Below, in pieces: positions 34,128 through 40,145 of a DNA stretch of 40,145 bases (the stretch's first letter is position 1; every line of letters starts with the position of its first letter). The notes below the pieces were generated by a model. It saw only the letters and a program-made list of their open reading frames with translations. It was not told where the DNA came from and searched no databases. The translations under genes were made by a program, and so were the position numbers. Source of the DNA: Pseudomonadota bacterium (GTDB lineage: Bacteria > Desulfobacterota > Anaeroferrophillalia > Anaeroferrophillales > Tharpellaceae). Where the stretch lies: NCBI GenBank assembly GCA_030641485.1, contig DAOWHJ010000154.1, positions 1 to 40,145 of the forward strand, given 5' to 3'.

Positions 34128-35618
34128 CTACGACTCGCTGTTTGCTTTTCGGGTTCTTTGCGCGGCCCAGGCTTTGAGCCCATCAATTTTTTCGCTCATT
34201 AAGCGTGAAATTGGGATGATTTCACTGACACTGGCAAGAACATCAGCTTCAGTAAATTCACGCTGATTGTCGTCAAATGCGTTAAACATTGCGTCATAGA
34301 TAATCTGCTCAATTTCAGCACCACTATAGTCGGTGGTCGCATCTGCAAGTTTTGTGAGGTCAAACTGGCGGATTACAGGGCGCACCTTTTCAAGCAGGAC
34401 CTTGAAAATTGCTTGGCGCTCTGAATTTGAGGGGAGATCGACAAAGAAAATTTCGTCAAATCGACCTTTACGCATCAACTCTGGAGGGAGTTGGGCAACG
34501 TCATTGCCGGTTGCAATAATAAAGACTGGTTTAGTTTTTTCCTGCATCCAAGTCAAAAAAGTTCCTAAAATACGAGCTGAAGTGCCACCATCACCGGCTG
34601 AGCCGGAACTGCCCGCAAAAGCTTTTTCAAGTTCATCGATCCAAAGAATGCAGGGGGAGATAGTTTCAGCCAGATTAATCGCCTGGCGTAGGTTCTGTTC
34701 AGATTCACCGAGGAGGCTGCCAAAGACCTTACCTAAGTCCATTCTTAGAAGAGGTAATTTCCAGAGCCCGGCAGTGGCCTTGGCAGCCAAGCTTTTACCA
34801 GTACCCTGGATGCCAATAATCAAAATCCCTTTCGGTGACGGAAGGCCGTAATCTTTGGCTTTGTGCGTGAAGACCTGGCTGCGTTTGCGCAGCCACCCTT
34901 TAAGATTTTCAAGTCCGCCAATGTCATTTAGGCTTTCCTGAACCGGAAAGAATTCTAGGATTTCACCTTTTCTGATGATGCCTCGCTTTTCCAGGAGAAT
35001 AATTTCAATTGCGCGCTCATCAATAGACCCATGGGTTATGATGATCTTGGAAAATAGATTCTTGATGTTAACCATCGACAGGCCCATGGTCGATTCGATA
35101 ATTTTCTCTTTTAGTTGAGGCGTGGGTGGTTTTCCTTGGGCCGCACTTACGACAATACTGTCAAGTTCTTTCTCGATCTCGGAGTAGCCCGGAAGTTCAA
35201 GTTCAAGTTGGCAAATGTCTTCGCGTAATTCAATGGGTAAGGTTGGGGTCGGGGTGGTCAGGACAATTGTTTTTTTTGTGAACTGAAGATCATGGTTGAG
35301 GTTCCTGAGGGATCTTAAAATGATACTTTCGCGAAAATGGAGATGAAAATCACGGAGAATAAAGAGAGCGTTACCTTTAAATTTCTTGATCTCCTGCAGA
35401 CAGGTGATAGGGTCAGCCCGGTCGCGATTTTTGATTCCGCCGAGGTCACCTTTGAGCGGGCTGAAACCATCACCCAAGTCCCAGACGATGATATTTTTGT
35501 CTTTGAAAAGTGGAGATTCACTCAGCATTGAGTGGAAGCGAGCCTCTTCATAAGTGATTATGTTTATCAGTGAATGGTTGCTGCGAATGGTTGTGTTAAG
35601 GCGCTCAAGAAAGTCCAT
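34128..35618 (-). CDS. Ycf46-like AAA+ ATPase
   Basis: This AAA+ protein of about 496 aa has an N-terminal ~250-residue domain (LNTTIRSNHSLINIITYEEARF, IIVWDLGDGFSPLKG) typical of Ycf46. The ATPase domain carries Walker A GIQGTGKSLAAKA, Walker B CILWIDELEKAF, sensor 1 ATGND, and the arginine-finger region MRKGRFDEIFFVDLP. The C-terminal lid follows (DYSGAEIEQIIYDAMFNAF). All catalytic residues look intact, so it should hydrolyse ATP and remodel a partner. I use ATG 35618 with AGAGG upstream, not the unsupported GTG at 35645. It lies 19 bases after the 61-aa ORF and is the motor of the cluster. Confidence 0.9.
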   Translation of the reverse strand: MDFLERLNTTIRSNHSLINIITYEEARFHSMLSESPLFKDKNIIVWDLGDGFSPLKGDLGGIKNRDRADPITCLQEIKKFKGNALFILRDFHLHFRESIILRSLRNLNHDLQFTKKTIVLTTPTPTLPIELREDICQLELELPGYSEIEKELDSIVVSAAQGKPPTPQLKEKIIESTMGLSMVNIKNLFSKIIITHGSIDERAIEIILLEKRGIIRKGEILEFFPVQESLNDIGGLENLKGWLRKRSQVFTHKAKDYGLPSPKGILIIGIQGTGKSLAAKATAGLWKLPLLRMDLGKVFGSLLGESEQNLRQAINLAETISPCILWIDELEKAFAGSSGSAGDGGTSARILGTFLTWMQEKTKPVFIIATGNDVAQLPPELMRKGRFDEIFFVDLPSNSERQAIFKVLLEKVRPVIRQFDLTKLADATTDYSGAEIEQIIYDAMFNAFDDNQREFTEADVLASVSEIIPISRLMSEKIDGLKAWAAQRTRKANSES

Positions 35619-35637
35619 ATCATCCTCTATCAATAAG

Positions 35638-35823
35638 CTATCCACATAAATTAAAAGACATTGCCTTGATTTGATCAGCTAAATTTTGGTTGCCAGTCAA
35701 ATTTAAGAGTAGTTCTTCATGGTTTTGTTCCAGGCCCCAGGCGCAGATCTCGCCGTCATCACTGATTCTGATATGGATTTTGGGACTAACATCAGAGGGC
35801 GTCTGCTCAGGATCTTTCTTCAT
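35638..35823 (-). CDS. Small 61-aa protein between the Hsp70-like and Ycf46-like genes
   Basis: MKKDPEQTPSDVSPKIHIRI followed by SDDGEICAWGLEQNHEELL and a helix (NQNLADQIKAM) gives one small beta/alpha domain. I do not recognise a family. Its ATG overlaps the Hsp70-like stop by four bases (ATGA) and it ends 19 bases before the AAA+ start. The coupling strongly suggests it is translated and belongs to the same complex. Confidence 0.65.
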   Translation of the reverse strand: MKKDPEQTPSDVSPKIHIRISDDGEICAWGLEQNHEELLLNLTGNQNLADQIKAMSFNLCG

Positions 35824-37337
35824 TCCATACGCACCGATTTTTTACGTTTCCAGATAGTTTGATTGCGGCGTAAATCTTTTACCGTAATCAGGAGGTCACG
35901 GTTTAGACTTACATCAAAGGTGATTTCCAGGCGTTGTTCATTGTCCAGAGCCGGCGGATCTAAGGGGATGATCTCCGGTCGAGCCTGGTTGATGAATGAT
36001 TGTTGCTCATCGCCTAAATTCTCCTCCATCTGGATACGTCCGGCATCATCAATGACAATTTCTCGGTCGCTGCTACTTTCAGGGCGGTCCATCCGGATGA
36101 TGTCAAGTTCAACTTCAAGCTGACCAACAAAAAAGCCATTCGCAACAATACTCGTAATGCCATTTTGTGTCGGGTATGGTGTCCCTTTGGGGACAATTAT
36201 GTCATAGCGGTAGCCATCGCCCTTGGCGGTGCGACTCCGAATTGCATAGTTGGCTTTAATCGTGGCCTGACGCCCGCCCTTTTGCAGGTACTTTAAGGCC
36301 CCAATCGGGATAGCATCGTGGGTTCTGTGGCTTAAAAGTTTAGGTCCGAAAAAGTCTCTCATGATATCCTGGTAGTAAGGGGTTGGTAGACTCAAACCAC
36401 ACCCCAGTACATATGCGACGTTATCAAAGGTGACACCAAAACCTGAAGCCAGGTCAAAGAGGTCGCGCAGGAGCATCCGCAGCTCTTCGCCGTAACCCTT
36501 TTGATCGAGCAACTCATGGAGATCGTTGCGAGTTAAGGAGAGCTCAATGCCGTCGATCGTTTCACGGTAGTTAGGGTTGACGTTGAGTTTGCCCCTTATT
36601 TCCCGGGCTTTTTTCATGCTGAGCGGAAGTTTGTCGGCAAGAGAGTCGTGGATTACCTTGTCAATATCTACGCCACCGTAGTTTTTGTGCATACTGCAGA
36701 TGATCACACTTTGGAGCCTCGGCTCACGGTTGCTTTCGACAATCTTAATCAAGTAAAAATCGATAGTCGTGTAGCCGAACATGAGATAGACTAAATGCTG
36801 GTCAATTTGGCTGGCGAGATCGTATGCTAAGAGCGCGCAGACGGCTTCATCCACAATCTTGTAATTAATTAAACCGATCCTTAAGCAGAACTCCTCAATA
36901 GTAGAGGCAAAAATCTGGAAATTTAAGGGTTCAACAATGAAGACTATCATTGCCACCTGATCTTTACCGTAGAGCTCGTGGATACGGTCGATAATATTTA
37001 TCAAAAGATCGGCTGCCGCCTGAAAAGTGCTGATTTCCTGGTCCCCAATAATTCTGGGCAGGTACTGCTCCTTACCAATGTACTGTTTCATGTATCTGAA
37101 AGTTGCCGGAGAGCGGAATTTTTTGTGAGCAAAGACCTCTTGGCCGCAATAAATACGGTCCTCATAGCAGATCATCGCCGGGACCAAGTGGATCTTCTCC
37201 CGCCCTTTTGGGGTTTTGATTTCGACTGTAGTCGAAATGTCACCTAAATGAACGGATTCGATCACACCGCTTTTTTCATCCTGGCTGTAGATCTGCAGGT
37301 TGACGTTGTTGAAAAATATTGAGACAGTTTTGGCCAT
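35820..37337 (-). CDS. Divergent Hsp70/actin-fold protein
   Basis: This 505-aa protein follows the Hsp70 plan. Its N-terminal segment ends in LVPAMICYEDRIYCGQEV, like the IPS..AF....VG..A of DnaK. YKIVDEAVCALLAYDL matches the E-P-x-A-A-A-x-A-Y-G element. GGVDIDKVIHDSLADKLPLS, NRNDLHELL-like and VAYVLGCGLSLP segments follow, then a beta-rich C-terminal substrate-like domain (DIIVPKGTPYPTQNG). The phosphate-binding loops are eroded: no G-I-D-L-G-T-T at the start (SIFFNNVNLQIYS instead) and LMFGYTTIDFYLI in place of the DxGGGTxD loop. It may not hydrolyse ATP normally. It starts 17 bases after the solenoid gene and couples to the small ORF below. Confidence 0.78.
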   Translation of the reverse strand: MAKTVSIFFNNVNLQIYSQDEKSGVIESVHLGDISTTVEIKTPKGREKIHLVPAMICYEDRIYCGQEVFAHKKFRSPATFRYMKQYIGKEQYLPRIIGDQEISTFQAAADLLINIIDRIHELYGKDQVAMIVFIVEPLNFQIFASTIEEFCLRIGLINYKIVDEAVCALLAYDLASQIDQHLVYLMFGYTTIDFYLIKIVESNREPRLQSVIICSMHKNYGGVDIDKVIHDSLADKLPLSMKKAREIRGKLNVNPNYRETIDGIELSLTRNDLHELLDQKGYGEELRMLLRDLFDLASGFGVTFDNVAYVLGCGLSLPTPYYQDIMRDFFGPKLLSHRTHDAIPIGALKYLQKGGRQATIKANYAIRSRTAKGDGYRYDIIVPKGTPYPTQNGITSIVANGFFVGQLEVELDIIRMDRPESSSDREIVIDDAGRIQMEENLGDEQQSFINQARPEIIPLDPPALDNEQRLEITFDVSLNRDLLITVKDLRRNQTIWKRKKSVRME

Positions 37338-37354
37338 TGATAGCTCTGGTTTTG

Positions 37355-39382
37355 TTAACCTTTAAGTTTCCGGACCTTTAAAATTCTTAACTCACGAGTT
37401 TGTGAGGCCTCATTGAAGACCAAAAGTTCACGGCTGTTGCGGGTTATTTGGCTGATACGTTTGAGCACCTTATCACGCAAGCTGGAAAAATGGGATTGCC
37501 CGCGAATAGAGTAAATAATCTGGTTTAGGATTGGTAAATTTTCAGTCTGGTCAAGTTCACCTTCGGTTTCAAGTAGTCGATCAAAAATTGCGGTGATTGC
37601 TTCTCTGAAAAAACCGCTGTAACGTCGGGTCCGATGTACTACTAGCGCAAAACAATCACTGCCGTCAACCTCGATTTCAGAGAGTAGGTGCATGGTTAAG
37701 AGTAGGGGGAAATCACGCGGGTCAGAGGTGCTCTGGCTGTTGCCTGGGCTCAGCATCAGTTTGACTAACTCGGTTGGTTGTTGCTGAAGAGATGTGAACA
37801 GTTCAGTCTGGCTTGGAGCGGTTGCCATAATCGCATGGGTTACCATTTTTTTTATGGTGAGGTTTGAAATTTCAGGATGTTGCTGAAAAAATTCAGCTAA
37901 AGCGGCCGACATTTTTTCCAGGTCCTGACCTTTGGTCAGGCGTTCCTTGATCGTTAGTTTGCGTTTTTCGTCGCGGTCTTTAAGTAGATCCAGAAGAGTG
38001 CCGATGTCGGAGCTTTTGAGCTGCGGAGAGATGAGATTTAAGAGACGGTATGAAAAACTCCAGTCAATGTCGTTGATAAGGGTTAAAATATGGTGACGAA
38101 TTTCATAGCGGTCTGCGTGGCGGCACATAAAGAGAGCGAGTTCACGGTAGTGCGGCTTTAAGACTGGGCTGGATGTTTTTTTCAGAATTTCAACCCATTT
38201 GTCACTGTCGCCCAGTGCGGCCAGGGCTTGAAGTATTTGAGGGTAGAGTTCAATTTTCTCCGACCATTGACTCAAAGAGTCTGCAATTGTCCGGTTCTCT
38301 CCCGGCCATTTGGGGCCCGCAAGGGCGTGAAAAACAGAGTGGAGTTCTTTCTCTTTGTCGGTTTTTGCCATTATGCGGTAGAGGGCTTGCAAGGCTTCTG
38401 GAGTGCGCATGTGACCCAAGGCAGCCAGGGCCTTTTGTCGTTCCTCAAGATTGCCCTGCAGGGCTCTTTTTTGCAGGAGTTCAATCGCTTCTGCTGTCTG
38501 ACACCAGGCTAAATCTTCTAGTGCGGCCGCTCTTTTTTTCCGGCGCCATGATTTTCCGGCCTGGAGTAGTTTTTGATAGCCGTTTGTATCTTGGAGGCGG
38601 GCCAAAGCCCCGGCGGCGGCGGGAATCTCATCAATAAGACTGATAAGGTTTGCTTTGCAGCCTGAAAGTTGGAGGCGACCAGCTGCCCGGGCCGCAGCTT
38701 CGGTTGTTGGTGAGCTGGTTGTCAGTAAGTTTGTTACAAATTCATCAATCTGGGTTTTAAGGTCAGGTTCTATCGGTAGTCCGATAAGGTCTAAAAGTTC
38801 CGGCCTTTTTTTGACCAGAGCAAAGTCATCTTTCAGGAGCAGATCATTGAAAAAGGTGTCTGGATACTGTTTTTTGAACTGGGTTAAAGCGGATAATCTG
38901 GTGTCAGGTTCAGGGATACTCAAGAGCAGATTCAAGGTGAGTTCTGGGGGGAATATTCTGATGGCAGTGGCGGTCGCAGCATCGACGGCCTGGTTACGGC
39001 TGAGTAGAGAGTGAAAGTAATTGAAAAAAGAGGCTTCTGGATGATTGCCAGAGAGTGGTTTTTTGAGCTTGTTAATCTCGCTGTGATTACCTTCCGGATC
39101 GTCGACCCCAATTTTTTCCAGAGCCAGGAGCAGGAAATGGCTACCCCCTAAAAACCAGGCCGCAGCCAGGATCAGGTGCAGGTTGATGTCACTAGCACCG
39201 TTAAGGCGGCCTGCCATCTTCAGGCATAAGGTCTGGGCTTGTTTATACTCTCGTGAAGAGCGGGCATAGTTTTGCAGTATTACTTGTGTTTGTTGCAGGA
39301 GATTGAGAACCCGCCAGCGCAGTTCCCAGTTCTCTGCCAACAGATCGTCAATTATATCGGGTGAGGGGACCAGCTCTCTCAT
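37355..39382 (-). CDS. Alpha-solenoid (HEAT-like repeat) protein, first gene of the Ycf46 operon
   Basis: This 675-aa all-helical protein has no signal peptide. HEAT-like pairs are visible between about residues 250 and 400: AAARAAGRLQLSGCKANLISLI, AALEDLAWCQTAEAIELLQKRA, ERQKALAALGHMRTPEALQALY, ILQALAALGDSDKWVEIL. The N-terminus (NLLQQTQVILQNYARSSREYK) looks coiled-coil or TPR-like. The C-terminal half is helical and unconserved by eye. Such solenoids serve as binding scaffolds. It sits first in a tight minus-strand run with the Hsp70-like and AAA+ genes, so it probably presents clients or a target to them. Exact family is not recognised. Confidence 0.72.
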   Translation of the reverse strand: MRELVPSPDIIDDLLAENWELRWRVLNLLQQTQVILQNYARSSREYKQAQTLCLKMAGRLNGASDINLHLILAAAWFLGGSHFLLLALEKIGVDDPEGNHSEINKLKKPLSGNHPEASFFNYFHSLLSRNQAVDAATATAIRIFPPELTLNLLLSIPEPDTRLSALTQFKKQYPDTFFNDLLLKDDFALVKKRPELLDLIGLPIEPDLKTQIDEFVTNLLTTSSPTTEAAARAAGRLQLSGCKANLISLIDEIPAAAGALARLQDTNGYQKLLQAGKSWRRKKRAAALEDLAWCQTAEAIELLQKRALQGNLEERQKALAALGHMRTPEALQALYRIMAKTDKEKELHSVFHALAGPKWPGENRTIADSLSQWSEKIELYPQILQALAALGDSDKWVEILKKTSSPVLKPHYRELALFMCRHADRYEIRHHILTLINDIDWSFSYRLLNLISPQLKSSDIGTLLDLLKDRDEKRKLTIKERLTKGQDLEKMSAALAEFFQQHPEISNLTIKKMVTHAIMATAPSQTELFTSLQQQPTELVKLMLSPGNSQSTSDPRDFPLLLTMHLLSEIEVDGSDCFALVVHRTRRYSGFFREAITAIFDRLLETEGELDQTENLPILNQIIYSIRGQSHFSSLRDKVLKRISQITRNSRELLVFNEASQTRELRILKVRKLKG

Positions 39383-39409
39383 AAGGTAGTTTTGAAAAAT
39401 TGTAAAAAT

Positions 39410-39467
39410 GATGGCTAAGTAAAAAGTCCGAACAACGCAGTAGATCGAATTTTTTACTTAGCCATTC
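39410..39467. repeat. 58-bp miniature inverted repeat, short form of the same family
   Basis: GATGGCTAAGTAAAAAGTCC (39410) and TTTTTTACTTAGCCATTC (39450-39467) are terminal inverted repeats with a 15-bp perfect match (39411-39425 with 39451-39465). They enclose ACAACGCAGTAG, which is shared exactly, in reverse, with the element at 903-914. A third partial end (CCGAGACTTTTTACTAG) follows immediately. It lies between the divergent solenoid and HPt genes. Confidence 0.75.
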
Positions 39468-39597
39468 CGAGACTTTTTACTAGTGCATCAAACATGTTTG
39501 GTAATTTAGATGTTTTTTTGTTATGGAGGTACCATACACCAAGATATTGTTCATAACAACTGTAAAATTACGTTTTCTTGTTGCCTGAGGGGGATTT

Positions 39598-39945
39598 ATG
39601 GATTTTGACAGAGATTATCTTAAGCGCTTTCTACACGATGACCTTGAGGCGATGGGGTTTGGTGATGAAGGTGCTGCCGAGATTGTTGCGGCTCTGTGTG
39701 AGGCTGTGAGTGAATATCTGCCCGCACTTCGAAGTGCGGTTAGTGCTAAGCAAATAGTAGAGGTCGGTTTTTTTGCGCATGCTTTAAAAGGGACTTTTAA
39801 TAATTTCAGTGCAGCCCCGTTTGCTATGTTAACCGAACTTTTTTTGTCGATTGAGACGGAAGGGAAAGGTGCCGGTGATCAGGACACTGTCAGTAAGCTG
39901 ATGGCGGAAGTTGAGATTAAAATGAAAGATTGGGTTGAGGAGTGA
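39598..39945 (+). CDS. Stand-alone HPt (histidine phosphotransfer) domain protein
   Basis: This 115-aa four-helix protein carries His61 in FFAHALKGTFNNFSA, the H-x-L-K-G motif of HPt phosphorelay proteins. It would pass phosphate between receiver domains in the cytoplasm. No kinase or regulator is adjacent; the only receiver in the window is at 6788-7180. A GGGGG-containing site lies before the ATG. It is divergent from the solenoid gene, with the miniature repeat between them, and is followed by a strong terminator, so it is a one-gene transcript. Confidence 0.85.
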   Translation: MDFDRDYLKRFLHDDLEAMGFGDEGAAEIVAALCEAVSEYLPALRSAVSAKQIVEVGFFAHALKGTFNNFSAAPFAMLTELFLSIETEGKGAGDQDTVSKLMAEVEIKMKDWVEE

Positions 39946-40005
39946 CTGGTCAAATGTGCTTTAAATTAGGCTATTTAGATACTTGAATGTTTTACTAGCC
40001 ATAAC

Positions 40006-40047
40006 AAAAAAGTCCACTCCGTTAAATTCAGCGGGGTGGACTTTTTT
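40006..40047 (+). terminator. Strong intrinsic terminator after the HPt gene
   Basis: AAAAAAGTCCACTCCG (40006-40021) pairs over 16 positions, one G-U, with CGGGGTGGACTTTTTT (40032-40047) around a 10-base loop and ends in six Ts. Confidence 0.93.
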
Positions 40048-40065
40048 GTTATTTTCGGTCGGGCA

Positions 40066-40145
40066 CTAAGTAAAACTACGGCGCTGTAGACGAATAGGTT
40101 TGAAAAGCAAAACCGGTCGCATTGCCGATATATACTGTGACCGTA
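40066..40145 (+). other. Degenerate repeat end and/or leader RNA cut by the window edge
   Basis: CTAAGTAAAA followed by CGCTGTAGACGAAT resembles the end and core of the repeat at 39410 (CTAAGTAAAA, CGCAGTAGATCGAAT). Further on, GCAAAACCGGTCGCA ... TGTGACCG forms a hairpin behind a GCAAAACC element, loosely like the first half of a c-di-GMP-I riboswitch. Both readings are weak, and the sequence stops before they can be tested. Confidence 0.25.

Noticed and set aside
34128-35618. AAA+ protein as a proteasome- or FtsH-like protease
   Set aside because: There is no HEXXH protease motif or proteasome-activating tail, and the N-terminal domain and partners fit Ycf46 instead.
38173-38637. 154-aa plus-strand ORF and other long antisense ORFs in the solenoid and AAA+ genes
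   Set aside because: They lie wholly opposite supported genes, have low-complexity or Arg/Pro/Ser-rich translations and no recognisable domain.
1-40145. tRNA, rRNA, CRISPR arrays, intact insertion sequences or prophage genes
   Set aside because: None were seen on either strand; the only mobile-like sequences are short inverted-repeat elements without a transposase.

Overview
The window looks like a Desulfobacterota (former Deltaproteobacteria) chromosome, most likely a Desulfuromonadales-like anaerobe. The evidence is a hydrogenase-type NAD/iron-sulfur module, several polyferredoxins, a porin-cytochrome conduit with lipid-anchored and very large multihaem c-type cytochromes, and a compact division/cell-wall (dcw) cluster. 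The taxonomic call is inference; there is no rRNA or tRNA in the window.

Layout. (1) 1-1840: the 3' end of a NuoF/HydB-like flavoprotein, an intergenic repeat, a HoxU-like [2Fe-2S]/[4Fe-4S] subunit and a strong terminator. (2) 1921-7180: mostly minus-strand housekeeping and redox genes (4Fe-4S protein, SDR, S4 RNA-binding protein, RluA-type pseudouridine synthase, NapH-like polyferredoxin), then a DUF523 gene and a lone receiver domain. (3) 7511-24855: a plus-strand dcw cluster mraZ-rsmH-ftsL-ftsI-murF-mraY-murD-ftsW-murG-murC-[BON lipoprotein]-murB-ddl-ftsQ-ftsA-ftsZ. It has a recognisable TTGACA promoter and MraZ operator, lacks murE, and carries an unusual BON lipoprotein. (4) 25051-32205: an orphan umuD and a minus-strand operon porin -> 12-haem lipoprotein -> very large 8-haem cytochrome. 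The large cytochrome is split in the ORF track by an in-frame TGA. A SECIS-like hairpin starts 11 nt after that TGA, so I read it as one 1341-residue selenoprotein. (5) 32206-32832: a structured intergenic region with a MITE-like repeat. (6) 32833-39382: a minus-strand cluster encoding an alpha-solenoid (HEAT-like) protein, a divergent Hsp70-like protein, a 61-aa protein, a Ycf46-type AAA+ ATPase, a Ycf35/DUF1257 protein and a DUF2997 protein, followed by a small membrane protein. This is the best candidate for an undescribed multi-protein system. (7) 39598-40145: an HPt protein, a strong terminator, and a possible repeat or riboswitch cut by the window edge.

How the parts work together. Region 3 makes UDP-MurNAc-pentapeptide and lipid II and builds the divisome, apart from the MurE step, which must be encoded elsewhere. 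Region 4 would carry electrons across the outer membrane to an extracellular acceptor. Region 6 looks like a chaperone/remodelling machine: an AAA+ motor with small partners, an Hsp70-fold protein with eroded nucleotide loops, and a solenoid scaffold. Its substrate is unknown. A repeat family with GATGGCTAAGTAAAAA-type ends occurs in at least three intergenic places, including inside the Ycf46 operon, and probably also just behind the NuoF-like gene.
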